This document shows positions 17,454 through 25,981 of a stretch of DNA of 64,000 nt, one piece after another. The translations under genes and the position numbers were made by a program. This stretch comes from Actinoallomurus liliacearum (GTDB lineage Bacteria > Actinomycetota > Actinomycetes > Streptosporangiales > Streptosporangiaceae), in contig NZ_BAABHJ010000030.1 in the NCBI RefSeq assembly GCF_039542035.1, positions 100,084-164,083 of the forward strand. The letters run 5' to 3'. How positions within the stretch are numbered: the stretch's first letter is position 1; every line of letters starts with the position of its first letter. The notes beneath the pieces are model-generated. The model did not search any database. It was not told where the DNA came from and saw nothing but the letters and a program-made list of their open reading frames with translations.

Positions 17454-17895
17454 CCGTGGCTCCTTGTCATGTCGGGCCTTTCCGAGGCGTTCGGCGGTCA
17501 CCCGTACTCAGTCGCACGCCGGAATCTTCTTCACGACGCCGTCGGAGGAGTGCCGTCGGGGAGTTGCGCCGGCCCGGGGACAGACGTTGTGAATTTGTGT
17601 CAACGCCTGATTCGTCTTGCGACCTGTCCGCGGAGTTAGCGTTGTGACTACCTGGAGACACGCGGACGACCCGTTCAGGATCCATCGTGATCCCGCCTCT
17701 CCACATCGCTCTGATCCGCTTCTCCAGGCGACCGAGTGGAGGAGGGAAGGGCCCGGCACGCCGCCGCTGCCGGGCCCTTCCGAATGTCCGGGCACCGAAC
17801 CTCGCCGTTGCGTTCCCCGGAGGGGACGAAGGGAGATACGGTCTTCGAGCTGACAGTCGAGATCATCCCGATTACGGATCGCAGGGGGGATGAGA
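17454..17895. other. Gene-free interval
   Basis: About 440 bp between the sigma remnant and the coiled-coil gene. I see no convincing protein on either strand. It contains a strong hairpin (17745-17781) and a TTGACA on the minus strand (17603-17598) that may be the old sigma-gene promoter. Confidence 0.5.
17745..17781. terminator. Strong orphan hairpin
   Basis: GGAAGGGCCCGGCA pairs with TGCCGGGCCCTTCC, 14 bp without mismatch, around a nine-base loop. It looks like a terminator but no gene ends just before it on the plus strand. It may insulate the sigma remnant from the downstream gene, or mark a lost gene. Confidence 0.55.
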
Positions 17896-20670
17896 GTGTC
17901 CGGCCCGACGGACGACAACGTGCCCGAGTCCGATGCCGCCGTGCCCTCCGGCGACGGCTTCGCCCCGGGCCCTGCCGGCCCGCCCGGTACGGACCGGTCC
18001 GCGACCGGCGCGGACGCCTCTCCGCCATCGGCGGAAGAGGCCACCGCGGCGGCGGACGGCCCGCAGGGGAACGTTCCCGCCCAAGAGGACGGCGTACGGG
18101 ACGAGACCCCGGTGGAGGACGACGGCCCCCCGCAGACGGGCTCCGGGCCCGTGACCGGCGGGGAGGACGGGCTGCCCCCTACGGACCACCCGCCAGGGCC
18201 GGGCGCCCGCTCGGCGGACGGCCCGCCGGGATCGGGCACCCACGTGGTGGACGGCACGCCGGGGCCGGGCACCCGCCCTGACGGCACACCGGGGACCCAG
18301 GAGGCCCTGCCCCCGTTCCAGGACGGGGACGACGCCGGCACGCGCCCCTGTGCCTACTGCGGGCGTCCGATCCCCCAGCCGGGCGAGGCGGGACCCGTCC
18401 TGCGGTACTGCGTCGACAACGACGGGGCCTGCGCCCGCGCCGCGGCCGAGCGGCGCCGCCGCGACCAGGACTCCCCGGGCCTCGCCGGACAGGTCGCACG
18501 GACCTGGGACATGGTCGAACGCCTGGAGGACGTCGCCGAGCTCCTGGCGATGTCCCTGACGGCGGATCTGAGCGTCGCGGGCGTCGAGCGGCGGATCGCG
18601 GAGGCGAGGGCGGAGGCGGCCGCCGCCGTCGCCGAGGCCCAGCGGGACCGCGAGGCGGCCCGGCTGGACGCCGAGCAGGTGCTCGCCCAGCTCGGAGACG
18701 TACGGCGCCGCGCCGAGCAGGCCGAGGCCGGCGTCGCCGACCTGACCGCCCGGCTGGAGGCCGCCCGTACGGACCGGGACGCCGCGCGCGACCTCGGCGA
18801 CCAGGCGACCCGGACGGCGGAGGCGGCGACCGAGGCGGCCACCGCCGTACGCGAGGAACGCGACCGTCTCACGCACCGGACCGCCGAGCTGACCTCGGCG
18901 TTGGACCTGGCCCGCGACGAGATCGCGCGATACCGGGCGGAGCTGGCCGAGGCCAAGGAGCTGCAGAAGCGGGCCGTGGCGGTGGAGGAGATGCGCTCGC
19001 GGCTCCGGGCCGCCGAGTCCGAGCTGGACAAGATGCGCACCACGGCCGAACTCGCACAGAACTCCCGGGCGGCCGCGGAGCAGGCACGGGCCGCGGCGGA
19101 TCGCCAGGCCCTGGAGGCACGGGCGCACGCCGATGAGGTGAGCGGCCAGCGGGAGACGGCTCTGGCCGAGCTCGAGGAGCTCCGCGGCGAGCTGGAACGC
19201 ACCCGTACTGAGCGGGACGAGGCGCATACCGAGCTGGAACGCACTCGCACGGAGCAAGACGCGACGCGTACGGAGCTGGAACAGACACGTACTGAGCGGG
19301 ACGAAGCCCGTACGGAGCTGGAACAGACACGCACGGAGCGGGACGAAGCCCATACCGAGCTGAAGGGCGTCCGTCCCGAGCTGGAGAGCGCTCGAGGCGA
19401 GTTGGAGACGGTCCGGGCCGATCTCGCGACCTCGCGCGGGGAGCTCGACGCGGCGCGGCCTCGGCTGGACGAGGGCGCCCGGCTCACCGAGGAACTCGAG
19501 TCCGCCCGCCGTGAGCTGGAGAAGGCACAGGCCCGGCTGGATCAGTACCGGCTGCAGGCCAAGGAGCGCTCGAGCATGCTGGACCAGCTCCGCACCGCGC
19601 TCGCCACGATGATCGCCGAGCGTGACGCCGCACGGGCCGACGCCGACGAGGCCAAGGCCCGGGTGGAGCAGTTCGCCAAAGGCCATCTGGGACCCACGAT
19701 CTCGGCTCGGCACGCGCGGCCGACCGCCGATCCGCAGGCCCAAGCCGAACCGGCGGCCGACTCGTCGGCCGGCCCGCAGGAGCCGAGCGACCCGTCGGCC
19801 GACCGGCAGGGAACGGCCGATCCGTTGACCGATCCACGGGGCCCGAGCGTCCCCGCGCCCGCTCCGTGGGGCCCGAGCGTCCCGGTGGGAGATTCGCGGG
19901 GTGGGGGCGATCCGCTGTCCGACCCGCGGAGTCCGAGCGTCCCGGTGGCCGACCCGCGGGGTGCGGGTGATCCGTTGACCGACCGGCAGGGGGCGAGCTT
20001 CCCGTTGGGCGATCCGCGCCGACCGGGGAGCCCGTCGATCGACCCGCGCTTCCGCCCGCAGGGACCGCTCGATCCGCGGCTGCCCGGCCGGGCGGCGGCC
20101 GATCCGCAGGGCCCGCCGTCCGCCGACCCGCTCGGTCCCGCACCATCACCTTCGCCGCCGGGCCAGCGGCCGGTACCCCCGTCTCCGCCGTCGTTCCCCG
20201 GCACGGGGCCAGGCGCGGGAGGCTCCCCTCCTCTTCCGGGCGGAGCCCGACCCGGCCCGCCGGCGTACGGCGGGACGTCGTACCCCGCGCCCGGCCAGCC
20301 CGGCCAGCCCGGCCAGCCCGGCCAGCCCGGCCAGCCCGGCCGGGCCGCGCCCGGTCAGGCCGGCGCGGCGTCGGACACGGGACCGACGTACCCTGCGCCG
20401 GGCTCCACCGGCGGACCGGGCCTCCCCGGCCGGCCGGGCGTCCCCGGCGCCTCGCCCGCCCCTGGCGGAGGGAGCCCCACCGGCGTACCCGGCGGGCCGG
20501 GTCTGCCGGGCGTGCCCCGGGGGTCCACACCGGGGCAGGAGAGCGATCCGTCCGCCGACGACCCGGCGAACGACGCCGCGCGTACCCAGTCCCCACCCGA
20601 GCACGACTCCGGCTGGGTCGGCCCGTTCGACCGTTTCCGCCGCCGCTTCCCGCCGTCGTCCGGCGATTGA
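17896..20670 (+). CDS. Large coiled-coil protein with Cys4 motif and Pro/Gly tail
   Basis: 924 aa from GTG 17896, which has GGGGGG six bases upstream; an ATG at 17890 is in frame but overlaps that site. Residues 1-150 are acidic Pro/Gly-rich. About residues 153-190 hold a CxxC-x18-C-x6-C motif (PCAYCGRP then RYCVDNDGACARAA) likely to bind zinc. Residues about 200-600 are a long coiled coil, ending in 14-residue repeats of ELEQTRTERDEART type. The last 300 residues are proline-rich (DPRGPSVP, GQPGQPG repeats). No membrane segment. It resembles actinobacterial cytoskeletal or scaffold proteins; function unknown. Confidence 0.85.
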   Translation: MSGPTDDNVPESDAAVPSGDGFAPGPAGPPGTDRSATGADASPPSAEEATAAADGPQGNVPAQEDGVRDETPVEDDGPPQTGSGPVTGGEDGLPPTDHPPGPGARSADGPPGSGTHVVDGTPGPGTRPDGTPGTQEALPPFQDGDDAGTRPCAYCGRPIPQPGEAGPVLRYCVDNDGACARAAAERRRRDQDSPGLAGQVARTWDMVERLEDVAELLAMSLTADLSVAGVERRIAEARAEAAAAVAEAQRDREAARLDAEQVLAQLGDVRRRAEQAEAGVADLTARLEAARTDRDAARDLGDQATRTAEAATEAATAVREERDRLTHRTAELTSALDLARDEIARYRAELAEAKELQKRAVAVEEMRSRLRAAESELDKMRTTAELAQNSRAAAEQARAAADRQALEARAHADEVSGQRETALAELEELRGELERTRTERDEAHTELERTRTEQDATRTELEQTRTERDEARTELEQTRTERDEAHTELKGVRPELESARGELETVRADLATSRGELDAARPRLDEGARLTEELESARRELEKAQARLDQYRLQAKERSSMLDQLRTALATMIAERDAARADADEAKARVEQFAKGHLGPTISARHARPTADPQAQAEPAADSSAGPQEPSDPSADRQGTADPLTDPRGPSVPAPAPWGPSVPVGDSRGGGDPLSDPRSPSVPVADPRGAGDPLTDRQGASFPLGDPRRPGSPSIDPRFRPQGPLDPRLPGRAAADPQGPPSADPLGPAPSPSPPGQRPVPPSPPSFPGTGPGAGGSPPLPGGARPGPPAYGGTSYPAPGQPGQPGQPGQPGQPGRAAPGQAGAASDTGPTYPAPGSTGGPGLPGRPGVPGASPAPGGGSPTGVPGGPGLPGVPRGSTPGQESDPSADDPANDAARTQSPPEHDSGWVGPFDRFRRRFPPSSGD
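19189..19362 (+). repeat. 42-bp repeats coding for coiled-coil heptads
   Basis: Units of about 42 bp encode 14 residues (two heptads) such as ELEQTRTERDEART, in about four near-identical copies. Copies differ by third-position changes, so selection maintains the peptide while the DNA drifts or recombines. Confidence 0.7.
20293..20337 (+). repeat. 9-bp tandem repeat GGCCAGCCC x5
   Basis: Five perfect copies of GGCCAGCCC in the 3' part of the coiled-coil gene encode a collagen-like GQP tract. Copy number is expected to vary between strains by slippage. Confidence 0.85.
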
Positions 20671-20676
20671 CGCCCT

Positions 20677-20696
20677 CCCCGGCCTGAGGGCCGGGG
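20677..20696. terminator. Hairpin between convergent genes
   Basis: CCCCGGCC-TGAG-GGCCGGGG is a perfect 8-bp stem with a tetraloop between the stop at 20670 and the minus-strand stop at 20702. It can terminate both. Confidence 0.7.
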
Positions 20697-20701
20697 ACGA
20701 A

Positions 20702-22051
20702 TCAGGACGGGCGGGTCGGCATGGGGATGGGGGCGGGTCGCCGGACGCGGTTGGCGGCGACCCGCGCGAGCACCGCCGGGGCGAACAGCGACGTCGGTGC
20801 GGCCATCAGCGCCAGCACGTGGACCAGGCGCTCGCACACCAGCGGGTCGACGTTGGCGGTGGCGACGACCTCGTCGACGTACGCGTTGATGGCGCGGGTC
20901 CGGAGCCGTACGGGCGCGGCGACCGTCTCCCGGTAGCGCAGGTCCTCGCCGGTGGCGACGAGCCACGCTCCGGCGGCGCTCCGGGCGGCGCCGCGCTGGA
21001 AGCGACGTTCGAAGCCGGGACGGGCGTCGCGCAGGCAGCGGTCGAGGGTCAGGGCCGCGACGGCGGCCACGCTCATCCCCTGGCCGTAGATGGGGTTGAA
21101 CGCGCAGGCCGCGTCGCCGGTGACGACGAACCCGCGCGGCCAGGACGGCAGCCGGTCGTAGTGCCGGCGGTGGTTGGCGGTCCGGCGGAACGCGACGATC
21201 GGCGTGAGCGGCTCGGCGTCGCGGATGGCCTCGTACAGGACGGGGCTGCGCAGCCCCTTGGCGAACTCCAGGAACGCCGTCTCCTCCGCCGGGCCGTAGT
21301 CGCGGCCCGCGCCGGACAGGCTGCAGATCCAGCGGCCGCCCTCCTGGGGGAACAGCCCGCCGGTGCGCCGCGTCGCGGGCGGGTCGGCCTGGATGTACAG
21401 CGCCTTCCAGCCGGGGGCGAAGCCGGGCGGTATGGCGTAACAGCGGCTGGCGTACCCGAGGAGCGGGTCCACCCGCGTCTCGGGCGGCGCCGGGTGACCG
21501 AGCCGGGCGAGCCATTCCGGTGCCCGCGACCCGCGGCCGGTCGCGTCGACGACCAGGTCGGCGTGCAGTTCGCCCTCGTCGCCGAGGACGACCCCGGCGA
21601 CGTCCCGGCCGCGGGGGACGAGCCCGGTCACCCGGTGCCCGTCGAGGATGTCGATGGGCTTCCGCGCACCGTCGGGCGGTCCGGTGAGCCGGTTCCGTAC
21701 GGCCCAGTCGAGGAGCGGGCGGCTGAACGTCAGCAGCCGCGTCACGTCGAAGCGCTCCCGCCAGCCCGCCGAGGTCAGCCAGAGGACGTCGGCGGGCACG
21801 CGGACCTCCTCGGCGCCGGCCGTCCGTAGCGTGTCCTCCAGGCCGGGAAGCAGCGCCTCGACGATCTCCCGGCCGCGCGTCCAGAGCACGTGCAGATGCG
21901 GGGACTGGGGTACGCCCGGCCGGAACACCGGCTCGGTGGGGAACGGGTCGCGTTCGACGAGGGTGACGCGTTCGAAGTGGGCGGTCAGGACGCGGGCGGC
22001 GAGCAGGCCGGCCATGCTTCCGCCGACGACGATGGCGTGTTCGCGTTGCAC
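20702..22051 (-). CDS. FAD-dependent monooxygenase-like oxidoreductase
   Basis: 449 aa. The N-terminus HAIVVGGSMAGLLAARVLTAHF is a dinucleotide-binding fold for FAD (G-G-S-M-A-G variant of GxGxxG), followed by ERDPFP. DLVVDATGRGSRAPEWL and GDAACAFNPIYGQGMSVAA are the DG and GD motifs of group A flavin monooxygenases and related enzymes. It therefore probably uses NAD(P)H, FAD and O2 to hydroxylate or epoxidise an organic substrate. The gene is divergent, 109 bp away, from an apparent diiron oxidase, which suggests a joint pathway. Substrate unknown. Confidence 0.85.
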   Translation of the reverse strand: MQREHAIVVGGSMAGLLAARVLTAHFERVTLVERDPFPTEPVFRPGVPQSPHLHVLWTRGREIVEALLPGLEDTLRTAGAEEVRVPADVLWLTSAGWRERFDVTRLLTFSRPLLDWAVRNRLTGPPDGARKPIDILDGHRVTGLVPRGRDVAGVVLGDEGELHADLVVDATGRGSRAPEWLARLGHPAPPETRVDPLLGYASRCYAIPPGFAPGWKALYIQADPPATRRTGGLFPQEGGRWICSLSGAGRDYGPAEETAFLEFAKGLRSPVLYEAIRDAEPLTPIVAFRRTANHRRHYDRLPSWPRGFVVTGDAACAFNPIYGQGMSVAAVAALTLDRCLRDARPGFERRFQRGAARSAAGAWLVATGEDLRYRETVAAPVRLRTRAINAYVDEVVATANVDPLVCERLVHVLALMAAPTSLFAPAVLARVAANRVRRPAPIPMPTRPS

Positions 22052-22160
22052 TCAGGTCTCCGGTGGCGGGGGAGTGAGGTACGGCTTATATGAAAACGCG
22101 GATATTGACCCTATGTGAAGGGCGCACGGATACTCGGGTGAACGAGCGAGGAGTCAGATC

Positions 22161-22943
22161 ATGGCGACCACTGTCGGCGACCATTCACAGGTCCCCTCTC
22201 GGGCCCGTCATCACCGCATGGTGAAGAGCGAACTCACCGAGACCCCGCATCCCGCATGGGCTCGGTCGATGGTCGATTCGCTCCGGCCGGACTGGACGTC
22301 GGTGCTCGAGGCGAAGATCTTCGCCGAGACGGTCCACGGGCCGTTCCCGGGAGAGGCGTGGCGGCGGATCCTCCTTGATTTCTTCTGCGTCGTGGAGGCG
22401 TTCCCCAAGTACATGGGCGTCTATCTGGCCAAGACCACATTCGGTCAGATCCCCGGGGACATCCTGGCCCGCGACTGGCTGATCGGGAACATCCGTACCG
22501 AGGCCCTGCACGCCCAGTGGTACGCCGACTGGGCGGCCGCGCACGGCATCGGCTTCGAGGAAATCGTCTCGCACCGGCCCTGCCCGGAGGTCGGCGCGCT
22601 GTACGACTATCTGTGGTCGGTCTGCTATCGGGGCGGGCTGGCCGAGGCGTTCGGCGCGATCAACTACGCGATCGAGGGGGTCACTGGGGAGTGGACGCGC
22701 CTGGTCCTTCCCGCGTTCCGCGAGAGGTACGGCGATGACGTGCCCGCGCTCCGCTGGCTGACCGAGCACGCGGAGTACGACGACGCGCATCCCCGCGAGG
22801 CGTTCGAGCTGATCAAGCTGACCGTCCGGGACGAGGCCGAGCAGGCGAAGGTCGAATCGGCCGTCCGCCGGTCGCTGGAGTTGTTCCGGCGAGCCTTCGA
22901 CGCCAGTTACGAAAATCGGGCAATCCGGGTGAATATCCCGTAA
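22161..22943 (+). CDS. Haem-oxygenase-like diiron oxidase (TenA/CADD-like)
   Basis: 260 aa, all helical in character. Candidate metal ligands are E114 and H117 (EALHAQWYADW), E172 (INYAIEGVTGEW) and H203, D207, H210 (HAEYDDAH). HxxxDxxH is the C-terminal ligand pattern of the CADD protein of Chlamydia, and ExxH occurs in UndA, both members of the haem-oxygenase-like diiron oxidase group. TenA thiaminases lack this set. The start has AGGAG eight bases upstream. Divergent from the flavin monooxygenase. Reaction unknown: oxidative C-C or C-N cleavage or N-oxygenation are precedents in the family. Confidence 0.8.
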   Translation: MATTVGDHSQVPSRARHHRMVKSELTETPHPAWARSMVDSLRPDWTSVLEAKIFAETVHGPFPGEAWRRILLDFFCVVEAFPKYMGVYLAKTTFGQIPGDILARDWLIGNIRTEALHAQWYADWAAAHGIGFEEIVSHRPCPEVGALYDYLWSVCYRGGLAEAFGAINYAIEGVTGEWTRLVLPAFRERYGDDVPALRWLTEHAEYDDAHPREAFELIKLTVRDEAEQAKVESAVRRSLELFRRAFDASYENRAIRVNIP

Positions 22944-22980
22944 TGCACGCCTCAAAAGGGTAAAACCGCCCTAAGCTCCG

Positions 22981-22996
22981 GAGTAGTGCACTACTC
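22981..22996. promoter_or_regulatory. 16-bp perfect palindrome
   Basis: GAGTAGTGCACTACTC is fully self-complementary. It lies 38 bp after the diiron oxidase stop and 137 bp before the L,D-transpeptidase start, in a relatively AT-rich stretch. The absence of a loop favours an operator over a terminator. Confidence 0.5.
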
Positions 22997-23133
22997 AGAA
23001 CAGGCAGCGACGTACCATTTTTCCTCCTTGACGCCCCGATGGCGGCCGAAGTGGACTGCATTCTCCCGATCCCCGATGGGTATCTCGTAGTCGATCAATT
23101 TTGCCGTCGGCTGGGCCGTTGGAAGGGCTGCAC

Positions 23134-24339
23134 ATGCACGTCAATGCCATACGGACGCAATTGGCGCTCGGCGCGGTCACGGGGACCGCCCTGGTCATGA
23201 CCACGGGTTGCAGTGGCGGCAACCGGGCTGCCGGAGAGAGCGCCGAGAAGATCAAAATGGACGCGGCGGCGGCTCGCGTGCTGATCACGCCGGGCAACGG
23301 AACGTCGGCCGTGCGTCCCGACCGATCCGTCGTCGTACGCGCCGCGAGCGGCCGGCTGGCCGACGTGGCACTCGACAGCGGCGGCCGGAACGTCTCCGGG
23401 GAGTACAACAAGAGCCGCACCGAGTGGCGATCCCGGTGGGGCCTCGAGCCGGGAGCGAACATCACGGTCCGGGTCGTCGCCCAGAACAGCGACGGGCGAA
23501 CGGCCACCGCGGTGAGCACCTTCCGTACCGAGGGGACGCCCAGCACGGTGACCGTGTCCCAGGACCCCGTCATGGAAGAGCGCCGGAAGGACACCTACGG
23601 CGTCGGGCTGCCGATCATCTTGAACTTCGACAAGGCGATCAAGGATCGTGCGGCGGTCGAGAAGGCGCTCCAGGTGGTCGCCGACAAACCGGTCGAGGGC
23701 GCGTGGCACTGGTTCGACGACGACAAGCAGGTGGTCTACCGGCCCAAGTTCTTCTGGCCGGCCCACCAGACGGTGCGGCTCGTCGCCCACCTCACCGGCG
23801 TTCCCTTCGGGGACAACACCTACGGCACCAAGGACTTCACCCGGACGTACCGCATCGGCCGGGCACAGGTCTCCCACCTCGACATCGCGGGGCACCACAT
23901 GCGGGTCGACTGGGACGGCAGGCCGGTGCGCACGATCCCGATCAGCGCGGGTAACGGCGAGACCCACGAGTACACCACGACCAGCGGGATCCATCTCAAC
24001 ATGGAGAAGGACGAGGACGTCACGATGACCTCCCCGGGCCGTGGGCCCGGCGACCCCGGCTACTACAGCGAGCTGATCCACTACGCCGTCCGCGTCTCCA
24101 ACGCCGGTGAGTACCTCCACCAGACGCCGGGCGATGAGGACTGCCTCGGCAACCGCAACTGCAGCCACGGCTGCATCCGTCAGTCCCGCGATGACGCGAT
24201 CTGGTACTACAAGCACTCCCAGCCCGGCGACCCGGTCATCGCCACCGGGACGGACCGGCAGGTCGAGCCGGACAACGGCTGGTCGTTCTACCAGATGCCC
24301 TGGCGCAAGTGGCTCAAGGGCAGCGCCCTGCACCGCTGA
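23134..24339 (+). CDS. L,D-transpeptidase lipoprotein
   Basis: 401 aa from ATG 23134 (GGAAGGG six bases upstream). The signal peptide ends in lipobox TTGC, so the protein is lipid-anchored outside the membrane. Two Ig-like domains (about 50-235) precede a YkuD domain (about 245-375) whose catalytic motif is SHGCIRQS with Cys347 and an upstream HQTPG histidine. It makes 3-3 cross-links in peptidoglycan or attaches proteins to it. Domain order matches mycobacterial LdtMt2-type enzymes. Typical of actinobacteria. Confidence 0.95.
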   Translation: MHVNAIRTQLALGAVTGTALVMTTGCSGGNRAAGESAEKIKMDAAAARVLITPGNGTSAVRPDRSVVVRAASGRLADVALDSGGRNVSGEYNKSRTEWRSRWGLEPGANITVRVVAQNSDGRTATAVSTFRTEGTPSTVTVSQDPVMEERRKDTYGVGLPIILNFDKAIKDRAAVEKALQVVADKPVEGAWHWFDDDKQVVYRPKFFWPAHQTVRLVAHLTGVPFGDNTYGTKDFTRTYRIGRAQVSHLDIAGHHMRVDWDGRPVRTIPISAGNGETHEYTTTSGIHLNMEKDEDVTMTSPGRGPGDPGYYSELIHYAVRVSNAGEYLHQTPGDEDCLGNRNCSHGCIRQSRDDAIWYYKHSQPGDPVIATGTDRQVEPDNGWSFYQMPWRKWLKGSALHR

Positions 24340-24419
24340 CTCCGGCTCGACCGACAGAAGTCAGCAGTTGGTCATCCCCCCGGAAGACGGCCGTTCCGCC
24401 GCCTGGGCACCGTGCGAGG

Positions 24420-25793
24420 GTGAGCATCACCCGCCTGAGCGTGATCGCCGTCATCCTGCTCCCGACCTGTGTCGCGGCCACGGTGGCCACGCCGGCCCGG
24501 CGCCCGGGCGCGCGGGCCGTCGGCGCGGTCTTCGAACCGGCCCGGCGCTGCCACGCCGGGGCCGTCCCCGACTTCGACGGGGACGGCGTCCGTGACCTCG
24601 TCCTCGGCGCCCCGTACGCGACGAGCGGCGGCCGCCGCAGGGCCGGGGCGGTCGCCGTCCGCTACGGGGGCCGGCCCGCCTGGCTCCGGCCGAGCCCCCC
24701 GCAGACCGGCGCGGGGTTCGGCGGCACGCTCGCCGTTGGCGACTTCGACGGCGACCACTGCGCCGACCTGGCCGTGGCAGCCTCCGACCAGGGGCGGACG
24801 CGCCCCGGCGCCGACGGCACGGGGGCGGTCGCGGTCTACTTCGGCTCACCCGGCGGGCTGCGCCCGCGGCTGACCCTGAACGCACGGACCCTCGGCCGTA
24901 CGCCGGCGAGCGACCGTTTCGGCGCCGCCCTCGCCGCGGCGGACCTGGACCACGACGGCCGGGACGACCTCGTGATCGGCATCCCCGGCCTCGCGGGCGG
25001 CGGCGGTGTCGCCCTGTTCACCCGCGGTCTGCGCAGCGCCCGTCTGATCACCCAGCACACCTCCTGGGTGGGGCAGCGGTCGAGCCAGACCGACGGTTTC
25101 GGCGCGGCCCTGGCCGTCGGTGCGTTCGGTGCCTTCGGCCGCGCGCGGCACCCGCAGATCGCCGTCGGCGCACCCGGCGACGGCACCGAGGCGTCGGGCG
25201 CGGTGACGGTCGTCGACCCGGCCGCGCACCGGTCCCGGCGGATCACCGAGGACAGTCCGGGCGTCCGCGGCGTCCCCGAACGCTACGACGAGTTCGGCGC
25301 GGCCCTGGCCGCCGGCGACTTCGACCACGACGGCACCGACGACCTCGCCATCGGAGTGCCGGGCGAGGACGACACCGCGATGCCGGAGAACTTCGCCCAG
25401 GGCGCCGTGTACGTCGAGTACGGCTCCGGAGGCGAGGACGTGTGGAACCTCCGCCGGCCCGGCCCCGCGGACCGGCTGGGAGCCGCGCTGGCGGCCGCCG
25501 ACCTGAACGGCGACGGCACGGCCGATCTCGCCGCGGGCGCTCCGGGCGGCGGCGTCGTCCAGGTCCTCGACGGCCGTCGCCGGCGGGGTCTGAGGCGCGG
25601 CGCCCTCGTCACCTCCCCGGTCGGGGGCACGGACCAGTTCGGCTGGTCCGTGGCGATCCGCGGCCGGGACCTGCTGATCGGCGCGCCGGGCGCCGGCGGT
25701 TTCGGCGGCGCCGCGTTCCTGGCGCGCGGCTCCCGTACGACGACCGTGCAGGCGGGCGCGGCGGGCGAACTGCTCGGCTACGCCGTCTCCTGA
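24420..25793 (+). CDS. Secreted FG-GAP/integrin-like beta-propeller protein
   Basis: 457 aa. A signal peptide (SITRLSVIAVILLPTCVAAT) is followed by about six FG-GAP repeats, each with a calcium-binding loop of the type DFDGDxxxDLAxG: DFDGDGVRDLVLG, DFDGDHCADLAVA, DLDHDGRDDLVIG, DFDHDGTDDLAIG, DLNGDGTADLAAG. Such repeats fold as an integrin-alpha-like propeller. The start is uncertain: GTG 24420 gives a clean signal peptide but only a weak ribosome site. No enzyme domain is attached, so a binding or adhesive role is likely. It follows the L,D-transpeptidase by 80 bp. Confidence 0.85.
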   Translation: MSITRLSVIAVILLPTCVAATVATPARRPGARAVGAVFEPARRCHAGAVPDFDGDGVRDLVLGAPYATSGGRRRAGAVAVRYGGRPAWLRPSPPQTGAGFGGTLAVGDFDGDHCADLAVAASDQGRTRPGADGTGAVAVYFGSPGGLRPRLTLNARTLGRTPASDRFGAALAAADLDHDGRDDLVIGIPGLAGGGGVALFTRGLRSARLITQHTSWVGQRSSQTDGFGAALAVGAFGAFGRARHPQIAVGAPGDGTEASGAVTVVDPAAHRSRRITEDSPGVRGVPERYDEFGAALAAGDFDHDGTDDLAIGVPGEDDTAMPENFAQGAVYVEYGSGGEDVWNLRRPGPADRLGAALAAADLNGDGTADLAAGAPGGGVVQVLDGRRRRGLRRGALVTSPVGGTDQFGWSVAIRGRDLLIGAPGAGGFGGAAFLARGSRTTTVQAGAAGELLGYAVS

Positions 25794-25981
25794 GCCGCCC
25801 TCCGGCCCGGCACGCGAGCGCCGCCGCCGCCACGGCACCGTACGAAACGCTCGGTGACCGCTGTCGCGAAGCGGGACAAGGGCACCGACGAGCCGCCCGC
25901 CTCTAGCTTCCCGCCCGCCATGCCCCAGGGGAATACCACGCGGGTCCGTGTCGGCCCGTCAGGCCGGCCGGTTCTGGGCGA

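Noticed and set aside
13803..17501. 1232-codon open frame on the minus strand
   Set aside because: Only its first 80 codons are sigma-factor sequence. The rest is antisense to aceE and is Arg/Val/Glu-rich shadow typical of high-GC DNA.
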